DNA from: Inia geoffrensis
Taxonomy: Eukaryota; Chordata; Mammalia; Artiodactyla; Iniidae
DNA: 64,000 nt
Direction: 5' to 3'
Assembly (NCBI GenBank): GCA_036417435.1
Contig: CM070919.1
Location: forward strand, 36,138,318-36,202,317
Translations under genes and position numbers: made by a program
In this document: positions 1-11,094 of the stretch, piece after piece
Layout: each line of letters opens with the position of its first letter
Numbering within the stretch: position 1 is the stretch's first letter
Notes under the pieces: model-generated
What the model was told of the DNA's origin: nothing
Databases searched by the model: none
Seen by the model: the letters and a program-made list of their open reading frames with translations, nothing else

Positions 1-703
1 GTTGTCTTTTCGTCTTGTTTATGTTTTCCGTTGCTGTGCAAAAGCTTTTAAGTTTCACTAGGTCCCGTTTGTTTATTCTTGTTTTTATTTCCATTTTTCT
101 AGGAGGTGGATCAAAAAGGACCTTGCTGTGATTTATGTCTTAGAGCATTCTCCCTATGTTTTCCTCTAAGAGTTTTATAGTGTCTGGACTTACATTTAGG
201 TCTTTAATCCATTTTGTGTTTATTTTTGTGTATGGTGTTAGGGTGTGTTCTGATTTCATTCTTTTACATGTAGCTGTCCCGTTTTCCCAGCACCACTTAT
301 TGAAGAGGCTGTCTTTTCTCCATTGTACATTCTTGCCTCCTTTATCAAAGATAAGGTGACCATATGGGTGTGGGTTTACCTCTGGGCTTTCTGTCCTGTT
401 CCATTGATCTATATTTCCGTTTTTGTGCCAGTACCATACTGTCTTGATTACTGTATCTTTGTAGTATAGTCTGAAGTCTGGGAGCCTGATTCCTCCAGCT
501 CGGTTTTTCTTTCTCAAGATTGCTTTGGCTATTCGGGGTCTTTTGTGTTTCCATACAAATTGTGAAATTTTTTGTTCTATTTCTGTGAAAAATGACATTG
601 GTAGTTTAATAGGGATTGCATTGAATCTGTAGATTGCTTTAGGTAGTATAGTCATTTTCACAATGTTAATTCTTCCAATCCAAGAACATGGTATATCTCT
701 CAT
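1..703 (-). mobile_element. L1 LINE fragment, C-terminal part of ORF2
   Basis: Read on the minus strand, 703 to 140 is an open 187-codon stretch of the L1 ORF2 protein, the endonuclease/reverse transcriptase used for retrotransposition. The region is distal to the RT core and contains the typical segments [33 protein letters not shown] and [14 protein letters not shown]. Below 140 the homology continues in another frame to the window edge (reverse complement of 1-60 gives a KLKSFCTA-like segment), so there is a frameshift or stop near 140 and the 3' end lies outside the window. The long open frame suggests a fairly young copy. It is 5'-truncated at about 703 and cannot be active. Confidence 0.93.
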
Positions 704-1560
704 GTGACCATTTTTGTTGTTTCAGTTAAAAATAGGCAGTCACCAAAATAAATCTTTTTTTACAAGTCTAAAAGTTGACCCACTTTAAAAAAATGTTTCA
801 CAAGAGACGAGAGGCTGACATAGAATTATACTCAACTGATACTTACAAAATTTCTATAAATATATATGTTAACCTGAACAGTTTGTAAAAAGTAGGCTCA
901 CCATCTAAAAAGTCCCTGTATGTATAAATATACCTAGTGAGTTCATTCTAGAGAATTAAGACAGTTAATGCAACTAAGACACACTTTTAATATTGCCCAA
1001 GGGATTGGATAAATATTTTAAATACCAAAATCTGGTAAGAATAAAGGCAGAAATCAATTTTTCTTTCATTTCACCTATAAGATTTTAATAATTAAGTGCA
1101 AAAAAAAGAATTTTACGTTTTCTGACAGCATTCGTTTGAATTCAATCAATTGCCTGATAATGAAATTTCTCAACTCAAATTTTTTAATTACAATGAAAGA
1201 TAAAGTAGAATGGGATGCCAGTGAACATACAACTCATGACTCACTTACATCTTCACTACTAGACAAATCCCAACTCACAAAGACCTGCCATCCAAAGATA
1301 CCCGTCACTTATCACATTGCCTACAGTGGTCCCTGTTTTCTGCTGACCTCAAAACCAAAGGAAAGGAATTCTCTTCAATCAACTTCAGAAAAACTCCCTC
1401 TTTTGAAATCAGAGCCTGACTCTTACGGCTCTTTTTAAACCATTATGGGTGTACCATTATCATAATGGTTCTATGAATACTGGGTGACAAATAATACTTG
1501 ATATTCAAATGACCCCTTCCAAGTTTTCTGTAATGTCACTCGTAAAATTAAGATGAACCC
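704..1560. other. AT-rich unique DNA, nothing recognised
   Basis: No repeat consensus, RNA gene or convincing exon is seen. A 100-codon plus-strand frame at 1,136-1,438 has no recognisable domain and no splice-site context. Confidence 0.6.
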
Positions 1561-2900
1561 TGTCTTTCACAGACCCAGACCGACACAGATATGCAAATGA
1601 CCTTTATTGTATCAGGTGTCCTTTTGGCTTGTTTGCAGATACTGCACTCTGCATTCTTCTAGAGTCAGATGCAGGTTTTTGAATGTCTGTCACAGCTCTC
1701 TTATTCAGTGCAGGTATAAAAGGATGAGAAAATATCAGTCTCTCCCTTTGGCACCAGCCTGGGCTTGCACCAGTGAAGTGCGGGTAAATATTCAACAGCC
1801 AGCGGGTCAGGGGCCTCATTTGTATAATTTGCAGATTTCTGTGGTGTAAATACTCCCGCCATGACCAATGTCAACCTACCGTGTGATATCACTGAAGGTG
1901 GGACTGGGAAGGAACACACACAATCCGCTTTCATACATGTTGGGAGCCAGTGCCAGCACACCACTAGCTTGAACCCCAAATCTTCCCTGAACCAGTGTGT
2001 TCCAGGGAAACCTGACTTCAGACTGGAGAGCCAGAAACCCAGGTGAGACCGGGCGCTGGTTACTGGACACGATCCCCTTAAACAGGCTCCCTCTTGTTCT
2101 ACTTTTCTTTGGTAAATCCCGCCGCCGCGCCTTAGTAGCCGTTTCAAGGAGGGCAGTCACCTGAACCGATTCGCCCGCTTTCCTGGGACCTGGAAAGTGA
2201 CTGGGAAAAGCCAGCGCATTGAAAAAGGAATAACCCTTTGCCGGAGCCTTCCTCGTGATGCCAAAGGCTTGGCCTCTGTGCGCCGGTGCTGAATCAAATC
2301 TCAGCGACAGTTTTGGGTGAGGTGGAAAAGAATAGCTTTAGTGCTTTGCCAGGAAAAGGGGGCCACAGTGGGCTCCTGCCCTCGAAAAACTGTGTGTCCC
2401 AACCGGGGCTGTGGGGGGGTGGGGGCAGGGATTTGATGAAGAGTTTTATACCAATAGTTTATACCAAGGGTGGGGTTGCTGACAAGCTTAGGACATGTTC
2501 AGGGCCTGCGCCCCTCTAATCTGGTCTCAGATCATCTTCTTGAGGAACTTCTCTGGTCCTTGAATCTCGCCTCAGGTGCTTTCCTGTCTGCTCCTCCCTT
2601 GATTAGCAGCTGTTCCGAATCCACGCTTTGGAACCCGGGAAAGGTCCCGGAGGCTGGAGGGGGGACAGAAAGGCTCCCATGCCCTGGAGCCCCACAGGGT
2701 CCTGCTCGGTTTCACTAACAGATCCTCCAGGGTGATCGCCTCCGGCTCTTCTTTTACGCGTTGGATTAGTTTCCAAGCCTGGTACTACCTAGAAAGCTGA
2801 GCAGGTAAAGATGCTGGGATTACGTCTCAGGATTCTCTGGCATATTTCTCGTTGTGGGGCAGGTTATTTTCTTCTAAGGTTGGGTCCTCGTCCTCTAGGA
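1561..2900. other. GC-richer intergenic block with a small CpG cluster
   Basis: Base composition rises above the flanks. A cluster of CpGs lies at about 2,107-2,290, including a run of CCG/CGC triplets near 2,118-2,130. Overlapping frames exist on both strands (148 codons on minus at 1,701-2,147), but none resembles a known protein. It could be a decayed CpG island or an old repeat I do not recognise. Confidence 0.35.
2132..2162. repeat. Copy 1 of a ~29-bp sequence repeated at 4,350
   Basis: About 29 bases starting at the GTAGCC near 2,135 match 4,350-4,379 at about 26 positions, including an identical 15-base core (AGGAGGGCAGTCACC). The family is unknown. Confidence 0.4.
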
Positions 2901-3084
2901 CAGTGATGCTCAACTTCAGAGGGCCTTAAGAATCACCTGGGCAACTTGTTCATCCTGCAGCTTCCCAACCCACCCCCCCCCCCCCCGCAGTTCTGACTCA
3001 GCAGTTGCGAGCGGCACAGGGAAAGCTGTATTTTAAACCATCACCCCAGGGGGTTCCGATACCGGCTGCTGGGTCTGGGCCACT
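2901..3084. mobile_element. MER5-type hAT/Charlie DNA transposon
   Basis: It begins CAGTGATGCTCAACTT and contains the 'aagaatcacctggg' block typical of non-autonomous MER5 elements. It ends near 'tgggccactg'. A C14 homopolymer near 2,973-2,986 interrupts the centre. These are ancient, inactive palindromic elements. Confidence 0.65.
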
Positions 3085-3104
3085 GCAAGGACTTTTGGCC
3101 AACT

Positions 3105-3745
3105 ATGAGGTTGAGAGGGCACACTCGACACAAGACCATCCCCACTTGTAACATCAATTGCAAGTCCAGGGAGGTTTCCAAAACCACTGTCAGGTTTCAT
3201 AATTCGCTAGCAGGACTCATAGAACTCACTGAAAGTCGTTATACTCACAGTTATGTGTTATTACAGGGAAAAATACAGATTAAAATCTGCCAAGGGAAGA
3301 CATGCATAGGGCATTGGCTGGGAAAGTACCAAACACAGAGCTTTTGTGGTGCTTTCCTTGTGGAGTCAGAATGCCTCACTTTCCCAGTATTGATGTGTGA
3401 TGGTACACATGTGGTATTGCCAACCAAGGAAGGCCACTCACGTCTCAGTATTCCGAATTCTTACTGGAGCTCCATGACATAGGTATGAATGATTGGTTAC
3501 CCACATGGCAGATCTCAGTCTCTAGGTCTGTTGACCCAAAGCTCCCACCCTAAATCACATTGTTACTATTTGGCTAGTGGAAGACACCAAAGCAAACAAA
3601 CATTACCTCCAGGGCAAAGGTCTAACCTCTTCCAGGGCAAGGTTACACTCTTTGCTACATACCCACCCCTTGCAAAACACTTGCAAAAGGTAACTTCCAT
3701 CAGGAGTCAGACTTCTGCCCTTGGAAAAGCCATCTTAGTCACCTA
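3105..3745. mobile_element. Probable ancient LTR (ERVL-like), solo and degraded
   Basis: The sequence resembles a dispersed mammalian LTR by successive landmarks: 'gcaggactcatagaactcac', 'cagattaaaatctgccaagg', 'agacatgcatagggc', a 'ttactggagctcc' block and 'aaatcacattgttact'. No internal retroviral genes or second LTR are visible, so it would be a solo copy. The open 125-codon frame at 3,105-3,482 is a by-product. The subfamily is not assigned; an LTR-like unclassified repeat is the alternative. Confidence 0.45.
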
Positions 3746-4349
3746 AAACAAATCTTCTAGAGCTGAGCTTTTTGCTTGCGGCTGCTGAGAGGTTTGCTCA
3801 GATTTTGTTTCTTCAAGATGGTTCCAAGTCATTAGCCAAGACCGAAAATAAGTCTTTCGTGGTTTTCAGGATTCTTTAACAAAAGCGTCAAATATCAGCT
3901 CCAATTCTGAACACCTCTGAGGCTTGGCCATAAGTGCTATGTAAAAGTTCGCTAGTATTAACAGTATAAGTATTAGTATTAGCTGTGCAAAACTGCCAGA
4001 GCTGGCCTACTATGTGTGGAAATAAAACCAGAAGTGTAATCCAGCTCAGAGGACACCAAGGATGAGATAATATCCCAAGATGAAAGCTGGGAGTAGGGAA
4101 ATATGTACAAGTGGAGGTCCCTGCTACAGTACAGCCTCAAGGAGTAGGCTGAGATTTGCTCACGTAGAACAGGAGCTCGGGCCATCCTTCTCAGCTCACC
4201 TTCAGTTCTCACCCCACTCCATCTAGTCTGCAGCTGTCTGAAATACATTCCACTGTTTGGACTTTTCCCCACTGAAGCACCACTGCCCCTTTGCAGAAAC
4301 TCAGCTTATATTCCAGTGAAGGATAAACCCATCTATGAACTCGCAGAGT
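3746..4349. other. Unique DNA, nothing recognised
   Basis: No repeat or gene is recognised. The 97-codon minus-strand frame at 3,979-4,272 has no recognisable motif. Confidence 0.5.
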
Positions 4350-4379
4350 CGTAGCCTTTTAAAGGAGGGCAGTCACCCG
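4350..4379. repeat. Copy 2 of the ~29-bp sequence at 2,132
   Basis: GTAGCCTTTTAAAGGAGGGC followed by AGTCACCCG matches the copy at 2,135-2,163 at about 26 of 29 positions. It ends about 20 bases before a splice-acceptor-like sequence. Confidence 0.4.
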
Positions 4380-4400
4380 GAAAGATCTTCCTTCTTTCAG

Positions 4401-4609
4401 TTGATGACACACACTCTGAATGAGTTGATGAAGATCTGGCAGGAAGGTTCTGGATTTGGCGAGCACTCAGGCTTAGATTTTTTCCTTATGATGCTTAACT
4501 TCAAGAGACACGTTCAGTTAGAGCCACTGGATATCGAAAGGACTTATTTCCAAGTAGTTTCGCAGTCCTTAGAATATTTTAGTCGTTACTTTACCCATTT
4601 TTTAGATAG
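4401..4609 (+). other. Candidate internal coding exon, unidentified
   Basis: A 209-bp segment has an acceptor-like boundary at its left (CTTCCTTCTTTCAG, ending 4,400) and a near-consensus donor at its right (ATAG/GTAAGTG, intron from 4,610). One frame is open throughout, starting on a codon boundary and ending two bases into a codon. It encodes about 69 residues beginning LMTHTLNELMKIWQEGSG and ending SRYFTHFLDR. I do not recognise the family. A helical, extracellular GPCR-like stretch crossed my mind (YFQVVS motif) but cannot be supported. No partner exons are visible nearby and the frame is short enough to occur by chance, so this is a lead, not a gene. Confidence 0.2.
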
Positions 4610-4615
4610 GTAAGT

Positions 4616-5960
4616 GCAATACAACAAAATGCTTAGCGTTTTCAAGGAGCATAAATCAAGGTTCTTAAAGTCACTTTAAGTTTGTTTTGACATTTTCTGT
4701 ACTTTATCACAGTCAGAGAAGCATCTCCTATATAGCACCAGTAAAACAAATGACATGACTTTGTATGCCCTGTGTTAACCCCTACAATAGCCTGAATCTC
4801 CATTTAGACGTGTCAGCTTACAGCCTAGTTTGTAGCATCACCAAACGCCCAGCCTGCACGGATAACCCTGCCACTATCCCATGCGCTCAGCCATCACATC
4901 TTGCCATTGCCCACAGGCTAGTAAGAAGTTACAGAAAACATCTTATCTGCTGTTACAATGACTAAGGTTGCTGCAATTCACACTGAGATCTTTAAAATGT
5001 CTGTATTATGAAGTCTTGACGGTGAGGCTCCAATAAGGGAACTTCAGATATAAGAGATTTTTCCTTTGTTTCCTTGAAGCTCTCAGGCCAAGGCAACTGA
5101 ATCAAAATCACCATTTCCTGTATACGAAGATAGAATAGAGAAATATGAGATGTCTTTTTGTAATTAATCCAGACAAGTTGATTCGCAAGATAATACAATG
5201 CGCTCATTCTACAGAAGTGCATTAAGCATTTACACGACTATAGGCATTTTGCTCAGTCTGGGGAATATGAAATGAACAAGACATGTTCCCTCACTTCTAA
5301 GAGCTGGGAGGCTAACATGGGGAGGGGTGGTTGGATCATGGAAGCAAATAATTCCAAAGGTATTGGACAGCTGCTCTTCACAATGGGATAAAGAGAAAAC
5401 CAAGAAAGCACACAGGGTGGAAATTATATCTCAAAATATTATCTACACGGTCTTACTGTTTATGTTCCCCGTATTAAACAACTTAGAGACTTTCATTATT
5501 AATTATTTAAACTGAGGCATACCCTTTGTTTTTATAGTGGCATGATGAAACAGAAAATGTATCGCCCAAAAAGCATGTTAGTGGCCCTATTTAACTCAAC
5601 TTCTTATACCTAAAGTATTTTATTGTCTACTAAGATTTCTAAGTCGTTAGCATGCCAATTGTACTAGCTTTAGAATCTGAAGCTAATTTACATAGCCAAC
5701 ATATTAGGCCCCAATTCTACAAAGCACCTATTTGGAAAATGGAATTTTGGATGATTCCACCAACATTTTGATAAAAAAGTACTTCGTATCAGGTTCATGC
5801 AAATGCTGTGATTATGCTATACTTTGTATAGCATCAGTGAGATTTGGATAATGTAGACAAAGAGTTTCAGACAGTGACTCATTCTCACCATGACAGAAAG
5901 AAAAATACGACGCTTAACCTCACACACTATGAAAGCAACCAAATTGATTTAAAATGTTAA
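4616..5960. other. AT-rich unique DNA with a possible L2 3' fragment
   Basis: Mostly unrecognised. The block at about 5,235-5,310 ('tttgctcagtctggggaata' followed by an aagacatg..ccctcac stretch) resembles the 3' region of L2-type LINEs. No gene is seen. Confidence 0.4.
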
Positions 5961-5964
5961 AAAA

Positions 5965-6175
5965 GGGCTTCCCTGGTGGCGCAGTGGTTGAGAGTCCGCC
6001 TGCCAATGCAGAGGACACGGGTTCGTGCCCCAGTCCGGGAAGATCCCACATGCGGCGGAGCGGCCGGGCACATGAGCCATGGCTGCTGGGCCTGCGCGTC
6101 CGGAGCCTGTGCTCTGCAATGGGAGAGGCCACAGCAGTGAGAAGCCCGCGTACGGGAAAAAAAAAAAAAAAAAAA
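5965..6175 (+). mobile_element. CHR-family SINE, short cetacean form
   Basis: A full-length copy starts GGGCTTCCCTGGTGGCGCAG. It has the tRNA-like head (A box around TGGTGGCGCAGTGG, B box GGGTTCGTGCC) and ends in about 20 A. CHR SINEs are tRNA-Glu-derived, transcribed by RNA polymerase III and mobilised by L1. The orientation is sense, and the body differs from the other copies at several CpG sites. Confidence 0.95.
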
Positions 6176-6502
6176 GACCCTATAAGAAAATCAGTGCATT
6201 TCAGCATAAAGACAAGATGAGGAATGATGCACTGGTGCCTCTCAGGTGTGTCTACAGTAATGCAGTCCGAGCAGCTCACATCTGCACCTCTCAGCTACCC
6301 TGGTTTTGTGACTGAAGTTGCACCACCATATTGATGTCTGATTTTCGCTTTCCCCTTTGTCCTCCAGACCTTGTTACAGAAAGTACCCTAGGAAATGTGT
6401 TGATGATTTACAACAGAAAGTGCAGTAAAATTAATGACTCTCTCCCCTAAAATAACATGGGTGGATGAGCCTTAGAAATCCTGATAACCGCATTCTCCAG
6501 AA

Positions 6503-6836
6503 CAGAGGTTGGCAAACTAGGGCCTGTGTGCCGAGTACAGCCTGCCACATGTTTTTTGTACCGTCCATGAGATAAGAATGGATTTTACATTTTTAAATGC
6601 TAGAGGAAAAAAAGAAGAATATTTCATGACATGTAGAAATTATATGAAATTCAAATTTCAGTGTCCATGAATAGCAGTTTGTTGGAACACAGCTATGTTC
6701 ACTCATTTATGTCTTGTCTGTAATGGCTTTCATGCTACTATGGCAGAGTTGAATAGTTGCTATAGAGACCCTATGGCCTGCAAAGCCAAAAATATTTACT
6801 ATCTGGTGCTTTAGAGAAAATGTTTGCTGATCCCTG
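6503..6836. mobile_element. Non-autonomous hAT-type DNA transposon
   Basis: Terminal inverted repeats are visible: CAGAGGTTGGCAAACT at the left and TGTTTGCTGATCCCTG at the right, about 13 of 16 positions complementary. Flanking octamers CTCCAGAA and TTCAAGAA agree at 6 of 8, consistent with a decayed 8-bp target-site duplication. The interior ('tatgaaattcaaatttcagt', 'ttggaacacagc') belongs to a dispersed mammalian hAT family. No transposase is encoded. Confidence 0.8.
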
Positions 6837-6839
6837 TTC

Positions 6840-7984
6840 AAGAATATAGGTATTTGAGCTGCTCTTTTAAGGATCTTGAAAGCCTAGTCCAGAAGTAGGG
6901 AATGGGGTTTTCAGTTTTGGCAGGGGTATTGATAGTACTAAGAAAAATCTTCCCATATGTGATGTTATGTATGATGCCTGATGTGCTTTCAAACTAAAAT
7001 AGTGGAATTCTCTAAAGATGTAAAAACATTGAATAGACACTCAGCAATTTAGATTGCTGGCATAATTTAGATTTAGGCTTTGCCTGAAGAGATGGGGCTG
7101 AATCTGAGGACCAAATAGATCTTCCAGTTGAGAGCAACTCCAAGACCATTATAACCTATTTAGAGTAAGTAACTTTTAGACTATGATTTTGTGAAAATGT
7201 GCAATTTCAGGGCCCTTTAACCGGCTAAGAAGCAAAAGTGATATTGTTAGCATTTTGAAAGCTTCCATATCATTTTTTGTGGGTATTCTCATTTCCTTTG
7301 TAATCTAAACCAAAAGAGGTCAACCAATAATGAAATACAAATGGTTATGTACAATTTTCCTCATAGTTTCATGTGAAAATGATATAGATTTCTATTAAAA
7401 TGTTTGGGATGAAAGGACTCTAAACCTTTATTTACAAGTTTTCTTTTTTTAGTTAGCATTCTTTCAGAGCCGGTTTAGTCTGTCAGGTAAATCAGCATTT
7501 AGGGATTTTTATTGCTCAGACACTAATGCCGGCTTCTCTTCACATACTCTGTAGTACTCGGCTCCCAGAAGCAATAAACCATAATGGCCTCACTCACCGA
7601 AGCCTTTTAATTCATGGATCATAGAGATGATAAGTCATAAGAACTCCTCTGGTGGTGCCCTGTTGTCTAGAATGGCCTGATTCTTGGATGCCAAACACAG
7701 AACACCTTTTCAAAGGGCATCTACTCGATTGAATAAGGATGTTCACATTCAGGACCAGAGATCAAGTGTTTATGGATGCGTGTGTAATAGAAGGATAATA
7801 CGTTTTGAGACAAATGTTGGCCCCCAGATTGCTGTGCTTCTATGGATGGATGACAGAGGAGCTTTTTCCTAACCTACCTTTGGGATTCCACTGTTCACCA
7901 CCTAAAGCCAGTTTCCCCATTTCAGTGAGGTAGTTGCAGGAGATTCATTTCCTTTCCTTGATGGAAGATGGGGGTTTCTTTGGT
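6840..7984. other. Unique AT-rich DNA, nothing recognised
   Basis: No repeat, RNA gene or exon is recognised. Confidence 0.55.
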
Positions 7985-8133
7985 TTGTTTTTTCCCAGCT
8001 TTACTGAGATATAATTGACATATAACATTGTATAATTTTATGGTGTATAGTGTGATGATTTGATGTATGTATAGCTGCAAAATGATTATCACAGTAAGGT
8101 TAGTTAACACACCGTCACCTCACATAGTTGTCT

Positions 8134-8152
8134 TGTGTGTGTGTGTGTGTGT

Positions 8153-8196
<44 letters not shown>
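8134..8196. repeat. (TG)n followed by (GA)n microsatellite
   Basis: About 50 bases of TG with two GC interruptions pass directly into GAGAGA. It is embedded in the old L1 3' region. Confidence 0.95.
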
Positions 8197-8874
8197 ACTT
8201 TTAAGATCAACTCTCTTCGCAATTTTCAAGTATGCAATACAGTATTGTTAGCTATCGTCACCATGTTGTACATTACATTTTGAAAACTTATTCACTTTAT
8301 AACTAGAAGTTTGTATGCTTAGATCACCATCACCCATTTCCCCTTTCCCCTTCCCTCCAGGCAACCACTAATCTACTCTCTGTTTCTCTGAGTTAAGTGT
8401 TTTTAGGGTCCATATATAAGTGAGATCATACAGCATTTGTCTTTCTCTGTCTGACTTATTTCACTTAGCATAACGCCCTCAAGGCCCATCCACGTTTTTA
8501 CAAATGGCAATATTTTCTTCCTTTCTTATAGCTGAATAACATTCCATTGTATATATTTGTCACATTTCTTTACCATTCATTCACTGAAGGACACTTAGGT
8601 TGTTTCCATATCTTGGCTATTGTAAATAATGCTGTAATGAACATGAGGGTGCAAATACATTTTTGGGTTAATGTTTTTATTTCCTTACCCAGGAGAGGAA
8701 TTGCTGGATTATACAGTAGTTCTAATTTTAATTTTTTGAGAAACCTCCATACTGTTTTCTATAGTGACTGCACCAATTTACATTCCCACCAACAGTGCAC
8801 AGGGCTTCTGTTTTCTCCACACCCTCATCACTTGTTGTTTATTGTTAACAGCACTTGTTGTTTATTGTCTTTTT

Positions 8875-9370
8875 TTTTTTTTTTGAAGTTCAAGATTCTC
8901 TATTTTTTATTAGTTACCTATTTTATACATATTAGTGTGTATATGTCAACCCCAATCGCCCAATTCATCCCACCACCACCACCACCCCACTTTCCCCCCT
9001 TGGTGTCCATACGTTTGTTCTCTACATCTGTGTCTCTGTTTCTGCCTTGCAAACTGGTTCATCTGCACCATTTTTCTATCTTCCACATATATGCGTTAAT
9101 ATACAATATTTGTTTTTATCTTTCTGACTTATTTCACTCTGTATGACAGCCTCTAGGTCCATCCAGGTCTCTACAAATGACCCAATTTCGTTCCTTTTTA
9201 TGGCTGAGTAATATTCCATTGCGTATATGTACCACATCTTCTTTATCCATTCGTCTGTCGATGGGCATTTAGGTTGCTTCCATGATCTGGCTGTTGCAAA
9301 CAGTGCTGCAGTGAACACTGGGGTGCATGTGTCTTTTTAAATTACGGTTTTCTCTGGGTATATGTCCAAC
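8875..9370 (-). mobile_element. Younger L1 3' end nested in an older L1
   Basis: The insert has a poly(A) tail (poly-T on plus, about 8,871-8,884) and encodes the very C-terminus of ORF2 on minus, including YIYAMEYYSAIKRNEIGSF and [12 protein letters not shown]. It is flanked by a target-site duplication: TTATTGTCTTTTT at about 8,862 and again at 9,371-9,383. It is 5'-truncated and much less decayed than its host. Confidence 0.92.
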
Positions 9371-11094
9371 TTATTGTCTTTTTGTTGGTAGCCAGTCTAA
9401 TATGTGTGAGGTGACATATCTCGTTGTGGTTTGGATTTGCATTTCCCTGACAACTGATGATGCTGAGCACCTTTTCCTGTCTCTGCTGACCATTTGTGTA
9501 TCTTCTTCAGAAAACATCTTTTTGGGTCCTTTGCCCATTTTTTAAATTGGATTATTTGTTTTTCTGATACTGAGTTGTATGAGTTTCTTATATGTCACGG
9601 ATATAACCCCTTATCAGATATATGATTTGCATATATTTTCTTCCATTCAATAGGTTACTTTCTTTTTCTTCTCCTTTTTTCTTTTTCTTTTTGATCGTTG
9701 CTTTTGCTGTGCAAAAGCTTTTTAGTTTGATGTAGTCTCACTTTTTTATTTTTGCTTTTGTTGCTTGTGCTTCGATATTATATCCAAAAAATCATTGCCA
9801 AGACCATTATCAATGAATGTTTTTCCATATGTTTTCTTCTAGGAGTTTCAGGTCTTACACTTAAGTCTTTAATTCATTTCCAGTTAATTTTTGTGAGGGA
9901 TGTAAGATAAGGGTCCAGTTTCATTCTTTTGTATGTGGATTTCCATTTTCCGACACAATTTGTTGAAGAGACTATCTCTTCCCCATTGAGTATTCTTGGC
10001 TCCCTTGTCAAATATTATTTGGCCATATCTATTTATAGACTTTTGATTCTGTTCCATTGGTCTATGTGTCTGTTTTATGCCAGTACCTTACTGTTTTGAT
10101 TACTAAAGCTTTGTAGTATAATTTGAAACTAGGACGTGTGATGCTTCCGCTTTGTTCTTCTTTCTTAAGATTGCTTTGGCAATTCGAGGGGTCTTGTGGT
10201 TCCATACTAAGTTCTTGAACATGGATGTTTTTCCATTTATTTGTATCTTGTTTAATTTTTTCAGTAATGTATTATAGTTTTCAGTGTACAAAACTTCACC
10301 TCCTTGGTTAGATTTATTCCTAAGCATTTTATTACTTTTGATGCTATTGTGAATGGGATCATTTTCTGTATTTCTTTTTCATGTAGTTCATGGTTAGTGT
10401 ATAGAAACACAGCTGATTTTTTATATTGATTTTGTATCCTGCATCTTTACTGAATTAGTTTATTAGCTCTAAGAGCTTTTTCATGGAGTCTTTAGGGTTT
10501 TGTATATATAATATCATGTCTTCTGCAAATAGAGGCAGTTTTATGTCTTCTTTTCTGATCTGGATGCCTTTTATTTATTATTTCTTGGCTACTTTCTCTG
10601 GCTACAAATTCCAGTACTATGTGGAATAGGAATGGTGAGAGTGGGCACCCTTGTTTCATTCCTCATCTCAGAGGAAAAGCTTTTCATCTTTTCATCATTG
10701 AGTATGATGTTAGCTGTGGGCTTGTCATATATGGCCTTTATTATGTTGAGGTACGTTTTTATACCCAATTTGACAGTTTTTATCAAGAAAGGATGTTGAA
10801 TTTGGTCAGATGCTTTTTCTGCATCTATTAAGATAATCATTTGGTTTTAACCTTTCATTCCATTAATGTACTGTATCACATTTATTGGTTTGTGTATGTT
10901 GAACCATCCTTGCATCCCAGGTGTATGATCGTGGTATACGGTCCTTTTAAGGTGCCACTGAATTATGTTTGCTAGTACTTTGTTGGGAAATTTTACATCC
11001 GTGTTTCTCAGGGATATTGGCCTGTAGTTTTCCTCTCGTGTCTTCATCTCGCTTTGGTATCAGGATAATGCTGGCCTTGTAAACTGAGTCTGAA

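Larger units (their letters stand above)
7985..11094 (-). mobile_element. Old L1 LINE, 3' UTR plus ORF2 C-terminal half, nested insertion inside
   Basis: Read on minus, this is one decayed L1 running from an ORF2 region near 11,094 down to a 3' end at 7,985 ('ttactgagatataattgaca'). Degraded ORF2 frames are visible: [19 protein letters not shown] (reverse-transcriptase segment, 10,840-10,589) and [18 protein letters not shown] (10,327-10,103). A (TG)n/(GA)n microsatellite grew inside it, and a younger L1 tail interrupts it at about 8,875-9,370. Frames are broken many times, so it is inactive. A 23-bp tandem duplication lies at about 8,829-8,870. Confidence 0.9.

Noticed and set aside
1701..2147. 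148-codon minus-strand open frame
   Set aside because: No recognisable domain or splice context, and overlapping frames on both strands.
3105..3482. 125-codon open frame as a retroviral protein
   Set aside because: It lies in LTR-like DNA and matches no gag, pro, pol or env pattern.
5965..6030. tRNA gene in the SINE head
   Set aside because: The A- and B-box sequences belong to the tRNA-derived head of CHR SINEs. There is no intact cloverleaf.
8547..9146. 199-codon plus-strand open frame
   Set aside because: Antisense of L1 sequence across an insertion junction; not a gene.
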